Source: Photobacterium obscurum (lineage in GTDB: Bacteria; Pseudomonadota; Gammaproteobacteria; Enterobacterales; Vibrionaceae). Taken from it: a stretch of DNA of 64,000 bases. Below, in pieces: positions 50,014-59,557 of the stretch. Made by a program: the position numbers and the translations under genes. The notes beneath the pieces were generated by a model that saw nothing but the letters and a program-made list of their open reading frames with translations, was not told the DNA's origin and did no database searches. Positions within the stretch are counted from its first letter, which is position 1. Every line of letters begins with the position of its first letter. The DNA is taken from positions 43,017 through 107,016 of the forward strand of contig NZ_JAKRRW010000020.1 of NCBI RefSeq assembly GCF_026191635.1, written 5' to 3'.

Positions 50014-50919
50014 ATGATGAACGAACGCTACGCGCTTGGATATGGACTGGCTGCCGTCTTGTTATGGTCAACAGTCGCCACGGCATTTAAGATCACCCTC
50101 GAGTATTTCACCCCGATCCAGATGATGGTGGCCGCCAGTATAGTTTCTGCCATTGCCCTGGCTGCCATCGCCTTTTGGCAAGGCAAGCTGCACTTGCTCG
50201 GCCGGACGTTCATGGCACGCCCGCTGTACTATTTGCTACTTGGGCTGATTAATCCCTTCGCCTACTATCTGGTACTGTTCAAGGCCTATGATTTGTTGCC
50301 GGCTTCGCAGGCCCAGCCACTCAACTATAGCTGGGCCATTACCCTAACGCTGATGGCGGCGGTCTTCCTCGGTCAGAAAATCCGCAAGCAGGATTGGGCT
50401 GCCTGTGGGCTGGGCTACCTGGGAGTCGTGGTTATCGCCACTAAGGGGGATGTGATGGCATTGCAATTTGACAACCCAGCCGGAGTAGCGCTGGCGCTGC
50501 TCTCGACCCTGCTCTGGGCTATGTACTGGATTTTGAATGCCAAGAACCAGGCCGATCCCGTACTGGGTGTCCTGCTGGGTTTCTTGCTGTCGCTGCCCTT
50601 TTCTGTCGGCCTCAGCCTGTATTCCGGCACCTGGCAGAGTGTGCCGTGGCAAGGCTGGGCGGCCGTCAGCTACGTCGGGCTGTTTGAGATGGGCGTCACT
50701 TTTGTCCTATGGCTTAATGCTCTGAAGCTGACCCACAATACTGCCCGGATCAGCAACCTAATCTTTATCTCACCGTTTATCTCGCTGTTACTACTGGCGA
50801 CAATTATCGGCGAGGAGATCCATCCATCGACCCTGGCCGGGCTCGTTCTGATTGTCTGCGGCCTGCTGATCCAACAGTGGAAAGGAAAGAAGACCCGGGA
50901 AGCCGAGCCATCTTGCTGA
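50014..50919 (+). CDS. EamA-family (DMT) transporter
   Basis: A 301-residue inner-membrane protein with ten hydrophobic segments in two EamA repeats (YGLAAVLLWSTVATAFKITLEYF at the start; GVALALLSTLLWAMYWILNAKN in the second). Such proteins export metabolites or amino acids; the substrate is unknown. Two adjacent ATGs (50014 and 50017) are possible; GGA stands 6 bases before the second. It is a single gene, convergent with the Bcr/CflA pump. Confidence 0.83.
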   Translation: MMNERYALGYGLAAVLLWSTVATAFKITLEYFTPIQMMVAASIVSAIALAAIAFWQGKLHLLGRTFMARPLYYLLLGLINPFAYYLVLFKAYDLLPASQAQPLNYSWAITLTLMAAVFLGQKIRKQDWAACGLGYLGVVVIATKGDVMALQFDNPAGVALALLSTLLWAMYWILNAKNQADPVLGVLLGFLLSLPFSVGLSLYSGTWQSVPWQGWAAVSYVGLFEMGVTFVLWLNALKLTHNTARISNLIFISPFISLLLLATIIGEEIHPSTLAGLVLIVCGLLIQQWKGKKTREAEPSC

Positions 50920-50982
50920 ACGTGCTTAAATAGAGCTATCAACACAGAGGAGCTAGCCGCTCCCTCTTTGCATTAACCCCAG

Positions 50983-51011
50983 AAAAAAAAGCCTGTCACC
51001 AAGTGACAGGC
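50983..51011 (-). terminator. terminator of the Bcr/CflA gene
   Basis: Perfect stem GCCTGTCAC / GTGACAGGC, 3-nt loop, followed by T8 on the reverse strand. Confidence 0.9.
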
Positions 51012-51081
51012 AAAGAAGAGAAGGGTTGTCGAGACCCGGCGCCCTAAAGGGAAAAGGCGTCTAGTTATAAATTAAAAAGTG

Positions 51082-52284
51082 TTAGCTACTCGCGGCGACG
51101 GCATGCCACCGGCGGCCAAGTCTAGACCACAAGATCAGCAGACCAGGTACCAGCAACCACATCTGCAGTGTCAGCAGCATCGGTGGGGTTAAATCCAGGC
51201 GCTGAGTCAGGCTCACCATCATTCCGGCGCCACTCATCTGGAACAATCCCAGCAATGCAGCCGCGGTTCCCGCACGGTCACCAAACGGCGCCAACGCTTT
51301 ACCTGCCGCCGAGCCCAGTACAAAGGCAAAGCCGAAAGAAGACATAAAAATAGGTACCATAAAGGCCCACGCCTGATGGATGCTGCTCAGTACCAGCATT
51401 ACCGCACCAGAGCCCACCAGCATTAGCAGGCCAAGGCTCAATGTATTGCGGGTGCCGAATTTATCCATATATTTCGGTGCCACCATGCAGGCCAGAATAT
51501 TCAATCCGGCATTAACGCCAAACCATATCGTAAACTGCCCCATATCCTGTCCTAGCTTCATCATCAGCCATACCGGCGCGGAAGTGACATACGCCAGAAT
51601 AACGGCCATTGCCAGCATGCAAAGGGTGGCATGGAATAAAAATACCGGCTCGCGCAACACCGACAGGTAGCGCTCAAGGCTGAACAACGCCCCGTCGGTA
51701 TTCGTCTCTACCGGACGTGTCTCTTTAAAGAAAAGCATCAAGAAAGAGCCGGCAACCAGAGCGAATCCGGCCATGAAGCTAAAATTCGAACGCCAGCCAA
51801 ACTCGTGAGTCAGCCATGAGCCCAAGATCGGAGCCAGGGCAGGAATAAAACAAATCGCACCGTTCAAGTAGCTGATCATCCGACCGCTACGCTCCGGGCC
51901 AAAGCTATCCCGGACAGCGGCAAAGGCGGCAACTGAGGTTGCGCAGGCGCCAAAGCCCTGTAGCAGGCGAGCAACCAGCAGCAAATCTAAAGTCTGCGCC
52001 CAGTACGCCATGGCAGCACTACAGCCGTAGATGGTTACGCCAGTCAATGCAATCGGACGGCGACCAAAGCGGTCTGCCAACGGCCCAGCCAACATCTGGC
52101 CAAGCCCCAGGCTGAACATAAACCAGGTAACAGTATCCTGCACCCGGGTCGTATCGACCGCGAATGTCTCAGCCATTGCTGGCAGGGCAGGTAAATAGAT
52201 ATCGATAGCCAGTGGGCTGAACAGAACAAGGGTTACCATTAAGGCGACAAGTCTTGTTCCGGATTGTGTAGTTTGAGGCTTCAT
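51082..52284 (-). CDS. Bcr/CflA family multidrug efflux MFS transporter
   Basis: A 400-residue, 12-segment major facilitator of the drug:H+ antiporter family. The Bcr/CflA start is clear (FSPLAIDIYLPALPAMAETF), followed by the MFS motif A segment GPLADRFGRRPIALTG and QGFGACATSVAAFAAVRDSF (in part). Likely substrates are drugs or amino-acid derivatives. It is divergent from a LysR-type regulator, which probably controls it, across a 116-base gap. Confidence 0.88.
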   Translation of the reverse strand: MKPQTTQSGTRLVALMVTLVLFSPLAIDIYLPALPAMAETFAVDTTRVQDTVTWFMFSLGLGQMLAGPLADRFGRRPIALTGVTIYGCSAAMAYWAQTLDLLLVARLLQGFGACATSVAAFAAVRDSFGPERSGRMISYLNGAICFIPALAPILGSWLTHEFGWRSNFSFMAGFALVAGSFLMLFFKETRPVETNTDGALFSLERYLSVLREPVFLFHATLCMLAMAVILAYVTSAPVWLMMKLGQDMGQFTIWFGVNAGLNILACMVAPKYMDKFGTRNTLSLGLLMLVGSGAVMLVLSSIHQAWAFMVPIFMSSFGFAFVLGSAAGKALAPFGDRAGTAAALLGLFQMSGAGMMVSLTQRLDLTPPMLLTLQMWLLVPGLLILWSRLGRRWHAVAASS

Positions 52285-52400
52285 GCAACTTTCCTTCTAG
52301 TGATGGCGGCAGTCTAAGTCCTTAGAGATATGAATAGAAATGGTTTATATTCAAATCAGAATTTCCTTTTGGGAATATCACTCTGCATGAGGTTTTTTTT

Positions 52401-53357
52401 GTGTCTTTTGAAAAGCTTGCCCGGCTCGATCTCAACTTATTAGTGTGCCTACACGTCTTGCTCGAAGAGTGCAGCGTGACCCATGCCGCGCGACGGCTGC
52501 ATTTGAGCCAATCCGCAGTGAGCAAATCCCTGACCCGACTGCGCGAGCAGTTTAATGATCCGCTATTTATTCGCTCAGCCCACGGTATCAAACCAACATC
52601 TCGCGCGCTGGCGCTATTACCGGTACTGGAGCAACTGCTACGGGATATTGAACACCTAACCGCCCCCGCGGTATTTGAGCCGCAAAGCAGCGACCGCCAC
52701 TTTAAAATGGCTCTCGTCGAAAGCGCCTACCCGCTTTTTCTCCCGCAATTTCTGGGCGATATATTTGCAAAAGGACCGAATATCATCCTCGATACCCAGT
52801 CCTGGGAGCCCAATACCTTTGATCGACTACAGCGGGGCGAAATAGACTTCGGGATCACCGGTAAAGATCTCAATCCCAAAGATGCCATGCTAACCCTGAT
52901 GCCACCGAAAGGTATTATTTTCCAGGAGCTATGCCGTGATACCCAGCGCTGCATCGTCCGCAAAAACCACCCGATACTGACACAAACCGACAGACAGTGG
53001 GATCAGGACAACTATCTCGAGCAACGCCATATACAAGTCCGCTGCGGGCAAGATGATCGCTGGCTGCTGGACTATAAACTGGCCGAAAAAGGGCTGCACC
53101 GTGATATCGCGATGTACGTCCCTGACTTCAATAGTGCCGCCAGCCTGTGTACCCATACCGATCTTGTATTTACCGCACCGAGTCACTTTGCCCATTATAT
53201 TGCCGCCCAGCTCGATTTGGTTGTGCTGCCATTACCGCCAGAACTTCCTGCTATGGCCTATACCCTTTTCTGGCATCAGCACCAGGAAAAAGACCTTGGA
53301 CATAGTTGGTTAAGGGAGTTAATCATCAGTCGATGTCGTGATTTGTCTGCCACCTAA
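52401..53357 (+). CDS. LysR family transcriptional regulator
   Basis: A 318-residue LysR-type regulator. The winged helix-turn-helix is at residues about 9-66 (LDLNLLVCLHVLLEECSVTHAARRLHLSQSAVSKSLTRLR, parts) and a periplasmic-binding-like effector domain follows. The GTG at 52401 has GAGG 8 bases upstream, across a T8 tract. By its divergent arrangement it probably regulates the Bcr/CflA pump. No characterised close homologue was recognised. Confidence 0.87.
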   Translation: MSFEKLARLDLNLLVCLHVLLEECSVTHAARRLHLSQSAVSKSLTRLREQFNDPLFIRSAHGIKPTSRALALLPVLEQLLRDIEHLTAPAVFEPQSSDRHFKMALVESAYPLFLPQFLGDIFAKGPNIILDTQSWEPNTFDRLQRGEIDFGITGKDLNPKDAMLTLMPPKGIIFQELCRDTQRCIVRKNHPILTQTDRQWDQDNYLEQRHIQVRCGQDDRWLLDYKLAEKGLHRDIAMYVPDFNSAASLCTHTDLVFTAPSHFAHYIAAQLDLVVLPLPPELPAMAYTLFWHQHQEKDLGHSWLRELIISRCRDLSAT

Positions 53358-53513
53358 TTGCAGCCAGCCAGCAAAAGCGATACCGTAATGTGATCAGCCT
53401 GAACAACTCAGTGCATGGCAATAAGTATCTGTGATACCTGCTTTGCTTTGAATTATTCAGGTTGGCATTCATTCCGTCACACGGACGGTGGCATACACAA
53501 GGAACCTCAAAAC

Positions 53514-55301
53514 ATGCAAGCAGTTATCTCACAACGTGTTGAGCAGATCCGCCAATGGCTGATTGAAAACCAGCTCGACGCTTTGCTTATTCCTCATGAA
53601 GATGAATACCTCGGCGAATACATCCCGGCCCACAACGAACGTTTACTGTGGGCAACTGGCTTCACGGGCTCGGCCGGTATGGCGGTGATCACGCGTGACA
53701 AGGCGGCAGTCTTTGTTGACGGCCGCTACGTCGTTCAAGTCCGCAAACAAGTACCAGGCGACGTGTTTGAGTACCGCCACCTGATTGATGAGCCACCAGT
53801 TCAGTGGACTCAGGATAACCTTGCAGCAGGCAGCAAAGTAGCTATCGACGCCCGCCTTCATAGCGGCGCCTGGCTAGCGCGTACCACCGAGAACCTAGCC
53901 GGTACGCTGGAGCTTGTTTGCATCGATGCAAATCCTATCGACACGCTATGGCATGATCGCCCGGCAGCAACGTTATCCGATGCAAAACTGATGGGCCTCG
54001 ATTTCGTCGGCCAAAGCAGCGCCGACAAACGTACAGAGATCGCCGCAGAACTGAAACAGCAGAAGGCCGAAGCTGCGCTGCTAACCCAGGTCGACAGCAT
54101 TGCCTGGCTACTGAATGTGCGCGGCAGTGATGTCCCAAGCCTGCCGGTATTATTATCCACAGCCATTATCCACGCTGATGAGAGCGTTGATTTCTACATT
54201 GATGCAGCCCGTCTACCCGAAGAGTTCGCGTCGCATGTTGGTGAAGGCGTTCGTATTCACCAGCCAGAGGCACTTGAAACTGGCCTGCAGGCGCTGGGCG
54301 GTAAGCTGGTACTGATTGACCCGGCCACCAGCAACGCATGGGCTGGCCAGGTATTACGAGCAGCCGGAGCCAGCCTGATCGAGGCAGCCGATCCTTGCTT
54401 GCTACCTAAAGCAGCAAAAAATCCAACAGAAATTGCCGGTATGAAAGCCTGTCATATCCGTGATGGGGTGGCAGTTTCCAAATTCCTGGCATGGGTGGAC
54501 ACGCAAGTGGCAGCGGGCAAGCTACTGGATGAAGGCACGCTATCAGACAAGCTGTGGCAGTTCCGTGTTCAGGACACCAGCTGTACCGATGTGAGCTTCG
54601 ATACTATCTCGGCAGCCGGCGGCAACGCCGCGATGTGTCACTACAATCATCTAAACCAGCCAGAGCCAAGCGTACTGGAAATGAATAACGTCTACCTGGT
54701 CGATTCAGGCGGCCAGTACCCAGACGGCACTACCGATATCACCCGTACTATCGCCATTGGCCAACCGGGTGATGAAGTCAAACAAGCCTTCACGCTGGTG
54801 TTAAAAGGCCATATTGCCCTAGCATCTGCGCGCTTCCCGAAAGGCACAACAGGCTCCCAGCTTGATGCGCTGGCACGTCAGCACCTATGGGCACACGGCT
54901 TTGACTATGATCACGGTACCGGCCATGGTGTCGGCCACTTCCTGAGTGTGCACGAAGGGCCACAACGCATTGCGAAAGTGTATAACCCGACCGCGTTACT
55001 ACCGGGCATGGTACTGTCCAATGAACCGGGCTACTATCGTGCCGATGCCTTTGGTATCCGTATCGAAAACCTGGAGCTTGTAGTGGAAGTGGCCACCCAG
55101 GGCGATATGACAGTCATGGGCTTTGAGTCCCTGACTCGCGCCCCGATTGACCGTCGCCTGATTGATATCGAACTACTGACTGATATCGAACTGGCATGGC
55201 TAAACAACTACCACAAGACAGTATTCGAGGTGATCAGCCCGTCGCTGGAAGGGGATGATTTGGCTTGGCTGGCACAAGCGACGACACCGCTTAAGCGCTA
55301 A
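53514..55301 (+). CDS. aminopeptidase P family (M24B) Xaa-Pro aminopeptidase
   Basis: Cytosolic dinuclear-metal peptidase that removes an N-terminal residue before proline. It has 595 residues, the large three-domain form: two creatinase-like N-terminal domains and a pita-bread catalytic domain. Metal ligands: Asp in YLVDSGGQY and GTTDITRT, His in GTGHGVGHFLSVHEGP, Glu in LSNEPGYYR and RIENLEL. The ATG at 53514 (AAGGAA 11 bases upstream) is used; a frame 33 codons longer has no similarity to the family. Confidence 0.9.
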   Translation: MQAVISQRVEQIRQWLIENQLDALLIPHEDEYLGEYIPAHNERLLWATGFTGSAGMAVITRDKAAVFVDGRYVVQVRKQVPGDVFEYRHLIDEPPVQWTQDNLAAGSKVAIDARLHSGAWLARTTENLAGTLELVCIDANPIDTLWHDRPAATLSDAKLMGLDFVGQSSADKRTEIAAELKQQKAEAALLTQVDSIAWLLNVRGSDVPSLPVLLSTAIIHADESVDFYIDAARLPEEFASHVGEGVRIHQPEALETGLQALGGKLVLIDPATSNAWAGQVLRAAGASLIEAADPCLLPKAAKNPTEIAGMKACHIRDGVAVSKFLAWVDTQVAAGKLLDEGTLSDKLWQFRVQDTSCTDVSFDTISAAGGNAAMCHYNHLNQPEPSVLEMNNVYLVDSGGQYPDGTTDITRTIAIGQPGDEVKQAFTLVLKGHIALASARFPKGTTGSQLDALARQHLWAHGFDYDHGTGHGVGHFLSVHEGPQRIAKVYNPTALLPGMVLSNEPGYYRADAFGIRIENLELVVEVATQGDMTVMGFESLTRAPIDRRLIDIELLTDIELAWLNNYHKTVFEVISPSLEGDDLAWLAQATTPLKR

Positions 55302-55351
55302 CAGATCGCAGCACTAAAACCCGGCCTAACCGGCTAGGAAGTTAAGACAAC

Positions 55352-55378
55352 AACGCCCGCATCATTGCGGGCGTTTTA
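55352..55378 (+). terminator. terminator of the aminopeptidase P gene
   Basis: Stem AACGCCCGCA / TGCGGGCGTT with loop TCAT, then TTTATAT. Confidence 0.85.
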
Positions 55379-55432
55379 TATGCGTAAACAAGTACTTCCG
55401 ATGCCGATATTAAGCTAAATAGCAACAGTATG

Positions 55433-56545
55433 TTAGCCAGAATAAGCGTGGTGCCAGTCCTTCCACACCACCTCAAAGCCATGCTTTTTAACCGCCTCAG
55501 CCACCGCCGCCGCGGAACGCTCATCGCTAATAGAGAATTGCTCAAGTTCCGGCTCATCATCGGCATAACCGCCGGGCTGAGTTTTTGAGCCCGCCGACAT
55601 ACTGGTGATCCCAAGCGGCAGGGCATTATCCCTGAACTGCGGTGATTCACGCGTCGACAGCGACAACTCCACTTCCGGATTTAGCAACCGATAGGCACAG
55701 ATCAGCTGAACCAACTGGCGATCATTCATCACTGATTTCGGCTGTAACCCACCTTCACACGGCCTCAACCGTGGGAATGAGATGGAGTAGCGAGTCTGCC
55801 AGTAGGTCCGCTCCAGATACTCGAGATGGCTTGCAACAAAGAAGCAGTCAGTACGCCACTCATCCAGTCCAATCAGAGCACCAATTCCGATTTTATCAAT
55901 ACCGGCTTTCGCCAGACGATCCGGGGTACCTAACCGGTATTCAAAGTCCATTTTGTTCCCGCGTAGGTGATGTTCGGCGTACGTTGATGCACTGTAGGTT
56001 TCCTGATACACCATGACAGCATCCAGGCCCAGGGTTTTCAGCTCGGCATACTCATCCTGATCCAGCGGTTGTACCTCCATAGCCAGGTAGCTAAACTGAT
56101 TTTTAACCGCCGGCACCGCCTGGCGAAAGTAGTCCATCCCCACCTTGCGTTCATGCTCGCCCGTCACCAGCAACACGCTATCAAAATTCATCGCCTTGAT
56201 AGCCTGGCACTCACGCTCGATCTCCGACACCGTTAATGTACGGCGCTTGATCCGGTTCTCCATCGAGAAGCCACAATAGGTGCAGGCGTTGGCACACAAG
56301 TTCGACAGGTACAAAGGCACATAAAATGAAATCGTATGACCGAACCGTTTGCGAGTCAGTGCTGCCGACTGCTGTGCCATCTGCTCGAGAAAAGGCTCGG
56401 CCGCAGGCGAAATCAATGCTTTGAAATCCTCCAGATCGCGCTTGGGCTTTCGCAGCGCACGCTCTACATCTGTCGCGGTTTTGCTATAAATCGATAGCCG
56501 GATATCATCCCACTCTAGCTGCTTCCAGACATCAACAAAACTCAT
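55433..56545 (-). CDS. thiH: 2-iminoacetate synthase ThiH
   Basis: Radical-SAM tyrosine lyase that makes dehydroglycine for the thiazole ring. It has 370 residues. The iron-sulfur motif CANACTYCGF (CxxxCxxC) is near residue 85, and a typical ThiH start FVDVWKQLEWDDIRLSIYSK (in part) is seen. Its substrate-binding region includes GIGALIGLDEWRTDCF. It is the last gene of thiCEFSGH, 10 bases after thiG. Confidence 0.95.
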   Translation of the reverse strand: MSFVDVWKQLEWDDIRLSIYSKTATDVERALRKPKRDLEDFKALISPAAEPFLEQMAQQSAALTRKRFGHTISFYVPLYLSNLCANACTYCGFSMENRIKRRTLTVSEIERECQAIKAMNFDSVLLVTGEHERKVGMDYFRQAVPAVKNQFSYLAMEVQPLDQDEYAELKTLGLDAVMVYQETYSASTYAEHHLRGNKMDFEYRLGTPDRLAKAGIDKIGIGALIGLDEWRTDCFFVASHLEYLERTYWQTRYSISFPRLRPCEGGLQPKSVMNDRQLVQLICAYRLLNPEVELSLSTRESPQFRDNALPLGITSMSAGSKTQPGGYADDEPELEQFSISDERSAAAVAEAVKKHGFEVVWKDWHHAYSG

Positions 56546-56555
56546 GCCGAACCCC

Positions 56556-57326
56556 TTATGCGGTTTGATCTAAGAAAGCCGTCAGCGGACTTGAGGCAAT
56601 GGCATGGTTCACCGTCCCCGCCAAACCGGCTTCATGCGCCATCCGACCACTTTCAACTGCCAGTTTGAAGGCTTTTCCCATCGCAACTGGATCGGCAGCG
56701 GCTGCAATCGCAGTATTTACCAATACGGCATCGGCCCCCATCTCCATAGCCTCGGCAGCATGGGAAGGTGCACCTATACCGGCATCCACAATCACCGGTA
56801 CCCTTGCCTGATCGATAATAATTTCAAGGAAGTCACGCGATGCCAGGCCTTTATTCGAACCGATCGGTGCACCTAGCGGCATCACCGCGGCACAGCCGAC
56901 TTCTTCCAGTCGTTTGCACAGTACCGGATCGGCATGACAATAAGGCAGTACGATAAACCCTTCGCGTACCAGTTCCTCGGCCGCAGCCAAGGTCTCAATC
57001 GGATCGGGCATCAGGTATTTCGGATCGGGATGAATTTCCAATTTCAGCCAGTTCGTCCCCAGCGCCTCGCGCGCCAGTTTGGCGGCAAATACCGCTTCTT
57101 TGGCATTTTTTGCCCCCGAGGTATTCGGTAGTAGATTTACCCCAGCAGCCAGCAACGGTGCCAAAATATCATCATCACGGTTCTCGATATCAACCCGTTT
57201 CAGCGCCATAGTGACCAGTTCGGACTCCGAGGCAATAATCGACTCGGCCATTGTCTGACTATTGGCATATTTGCCGGTACCGGTAAACAGGCGGGATGAG
57301 AATGTCTTGTCTGCAATAGTAAGCAT
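56556..57326 (-). CDS. thiG: thiazole synthase ThiG
   Basis: Forms the thiazole phosphate from deoxyxylulose phosphate, dehydroglycine and ThiS-thiocarboxylate. It has 256 residues as a TIM barrel. The Schiff-base Lys is in TNWLKLEIHPD; phosphate-binding loops PVIVDAGIGAPSHAAEAMEMG (in part) and VLVNTAIAAA are visible. It starts directly after the thiS stop without a gap. Confidence 0.96.
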   Translation of the reverse strand: MLTIADKTFSSRLFTGTGKYANSQTMAESIIASESELVTMALKRVDIENRDDDILAPLLAAGVNLLPNTSGAKNAKEAVFAAKLAREALGTNWLKLEIHPDPKYLMPDPIETLAAAEELVREGFIVLPYCHADPVLCKRLEEVGCAAVMPLGAPIGSNKGLASRDFLEIIIDQARVPVIVDAGIGAPSHAAEAMEMGADAVLVNTAIAAAADPVAMGKAFKLAVESGRMAHEAGLAGTVNHAIASSPLTAFLDQTA

Positions 57327-57548
57327 TTAGCCTCCGGCAATAGCTTGAAATAGGGCAATACGATCGCCAGAACTGAGTAAGGTGCTGTCCCATTCGCTAC
57401 GGGCAACAATATCGTCATTGAGGGCAACCGCTGTCGCCTGCAATGGCATATCCAGCATGGTCAGAAGTGCTGTCAGGCTTTGTCCTTCAGAACATTCGAC
57501 AGGCTTTTCATTAACCTGAACCTGTATCACTGCCATGTTGACTGTCAT
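57327..57548 (-). CDS. thiS: sulfur carrier protein ThiS
   Basis: A 73-residue ubiquitin-like sulfur carrier ending in the required Gly-Gly (FQAIAGG), which is adenylated by ThiF and thiocarboxylated. The start is uncertain: ATG at 57548 (GGAG 12 bases and GAAG 5 bases upstream) or ATG at 57536 giving 69 residues. It lies 7 bases after thiF. Confidence 0.93.
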   Translation of the reverse strand: MTVNMAVIQVQVNEKPVECSEGQSLTALLTMLDMPLQATAVALNDDIVARSEWDSTLLSSGDRIALFQAIAGG

Positions 57549-57555
57549 AATTCTT

Positions 57556-58317
57556 CTACTCTCCTGTGCCGCACACCGGGCACCGTTTGTCTTTCGCGAG
57601 GTTAAATTTCTGCCAGGCCATCGTCAGACCGTCAAACTGCTGCAGCGAACCAAAGGCCACTTCGCCGGCACCGGTGATCACCTTGATGGTCTCCAGAGCC
57701 TGCATGGTCCCCATCATGCCAACCACCGGGCCGGCAACGCCTGAATTGCTGCAGTTCTGCGGCTCTTGCGGGGTCTCAGGTTGCCAGGGAAACAGGCAGT
57801 GATAGCAAGGGCCGTGACCTTGGCGAAAATCAAATGCCATCAGCTGCCCCTGCCAGCGAATTGATGCACCAGATATCAATGGTTTCTTGGCGTTAAAGCA
57901 CGCCTGATTAACAGCATGACGGGTAGTAAGGTTGTCTGAACAGTCCAGCACGACATCAGCAAGGGCCACTTCCATCGTCAGTCGCTGCCCAGCCAGCCGA
58001 GCCTGAACCGGACGCACCCGGATATGGGGATTGAGCGCTTTGATCTGCTCCGCAGCCGCCTGCACCTTGCTCTGGCCCTGATGGCTGTCACGGTAAATCA
58101 CCTGCCGCTGCAGGTTCGAGCTATCAACCTCATCATCATCGGCAATAATCAGGTTGCCAACCCCGGCACCAGCCAGATACAGGGCCGCCGGGGAACCTAA
58201 TCCACCGGCACCGACCAGCAACACCTGCGCCTGGCCTAGCTGCTGCTGGCCCTCCTCCCCGATCTCGGGCAGCATGATCTGGCGGTTATAGCGCATGAAT
58301 GCCTGATCACTAAGCAT
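57556..58317 (-). CDS. thiF: ThiS adenylyltransferase ThiF
   Basis: E1-like enzyme that adenylates ThiS. It has 253 residues. Motifs: RYNRQIMLPEIGEEGQ at the start, nucleotide-binding VLLVGAGGLGSPAALYLAGAG (in part), DDDEVDSSNLQRQVIY, and zinc Cys pairs CYHC and CPVC. The sulfur-acceptor region is NCSNSGVAGPVVG. The ATG at 58317 overlaps the thiE stop by 8 bases; a longer frame inside thiE is unlikely. Confidence 0.95.
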   Translation of the reverse strand: MLSDQAFMRYNRQIMLPEIGEEGQQQLGQAQVLLVGAGGLGSPAALYLAGAGVGNLIIADDDEVDSSNLQRQVIYRDSHQGQSKVQAAAEQIKALNPHIRVRPVQARLAGQRLTMEVALADVVLDCSDNLTTRHAVNQACFNAKKPLISGASIRWQGQLMAFDFRQGHGPCYHCLFPWQPETPQEPQNCSNSGVAGPVVGMMGTMQALETIKVITGAGEVAFGSLQQFDGLTMAWQKFNLAKDKRCPVCGTGE

Positions 58318-59557
58318 CTTCGCAACCCTTAGGGCTGTCATGACGTACCAGCAGCTGATTAAAGGCATCAACCACCTGCTGGGTATTTTCGGCTTGTGTC
58401 ACCGCACGTACCACTGCGACACTACTCACCCCTGTACGCCAGACTTTTTCTGCCCGTGTCAGATCAATCCCACCAATAGCAACGGTCGGAAATGCATCCC
58501 CAATCAACTTCTGATAAAGCGCAAGACGATTCAGCCCCTGCGGCTTCGACGGCATGTCTTTGGTCGTGGTCGGAAAAATGTGCCCCAGCGCAATATAGCT
58601 CGGGGCAAATTCAGCAGCTCGCAGGATTTCATAGTAGCCATGGGTGGACAGGCCCAGACGCAAGCCAGCTTGCTGGATCGCAGCCAGATCGGCGGTTTCC
58701 AGATCTTCTTGCCCGAGGTGGACCCCGTAAGCCTGATGCTTAATAGCCAACGGCCAGTAGTCATTAACGTAAACCTGCGCCAGATGCTTCTCCCCAGCAG
58801 CAATGATCTGCTCGATTTGGGCTTCCAACGTCGGGTCCTCAGGGTCTTTGATCCGCAACTGGGTCGTGGCGACGCCCAAAGCCAGTAAGCGCTCAACCCA
58901 CTCGGCAGAGTCCACCACCGGATACAAAGCCATTTGGGCAGCATCCGTGGAGGCAAAAGGTGCGACAGCCACTTCTTTGCTTACCCAGCCCAACTCATCC
59001 ACTTCAGGGTGGTTGGCGGTCAACGGCCGAGGAAAAAGCTCACGGCGCATCGGCCAGCCTGTTTCCCCATAACCGTCAGCATGGGTTTCAAAGTAGCCAC
59101 GGGCATGGGCCCGCGACAGCGTGACTGCATCTTCCAACGGGTAATCCAACGCCAACGCCACCAACAGCATTGCCCGCTGAGGCTCACTGGCTCCGGCATG
59201 GTGGCAGTAGACGGCCCGGGCTTCACCGTTATGGTGCCAGATATCAACACAACCCTTTTCAGTCGGCAGGCCGCAAACAACCAAAGACGGATCTTCGGCA
59301 ACCACCTGCTGTAGTTCGCTTAGCTCTGGGTACGGCGCAATCCACTGATCCAGCACCATATAACCGGTAATATCAGCCTCGGCCTGGTTAAACACCAGAC
59401 CGAACTGACGCTCTTCGATTTGAATATCGACAGTACCCGACTCGCTCCAGTCAACACTGACCTGCTCGCCCAGCTGATATTTATCAGCAGCTGCCAGCAA
59501 AGGTTCCACATGCATCAGCAGTGGCGTTAAGCTATCGGGTAGACATAAAGAGCTCAT
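58310..59557 (-). CDS. thiE: thiamine-phosphate synthase ThiE, long form with N-terminal extension
   Basis: Couples HMP-PP with thiazole phosphate. The C-terminal ~210 residues form the ThiE barrel: TTQLRIKDP, VNDYWPLAIKHQAYGVHLGQEDL (parts), GLSTHGYYEI, YIALGHIFPTTTKDMPSKPQGL (parts) and VAIGGIDL. The N-terminal ~200 residues are an extra region; a stretch near residues 125-155 (RAMLLVALALDYPLEDAVTLSRAHARGY) looks like the C-terminal helices of ThiD/ribokinase-type kinases. Total 415 residues against 211 in E. coli. The start overlaps the thiC stop by one base. Confidence 0.92.
   Translation of the reverse strand: MSSLCLPDSLTPLLMHVEPLLAAADKYQLGEQVSVDWSESGTVDIQIEERQFGLVFNQAEADITGYMVLDQWIAPYPELSELQQVVAEDPSLVVCGLPTEKGCVDIWHHNGEARAVYCHHAGASEPQRAMLLVALALDYPLEDAVTLSRAHARGYFETHADGYGETGWPMRRELFPRPLTANHPEVDELGWVSKEVAVAPFASTDAAQMALYPVVDSAEWVERLLALGVATTQLRIKDPEDPTLEAQIEQIIAAGEKHLAQVYVNDYWPLAIKHQAYGVHLGQEDLETADLAAIQQAGLRLGLSTHGYYEILRAAEFAPSYIALGHIFPTTTKDMPSKPQGLNRLALYQKLIGDAFPTVAIGGIDLTRAEKVWRTGVSSVAVVRAVTQAENTQQVVDAFNQLLVRHDSPKGCEDA

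Noticed and set aside
53415..53513. Longer N-terminus for the aminopeptidase P
   Set aside because: The extra 33 residues do not resemble the family and the later ATG begins at the usual family start.
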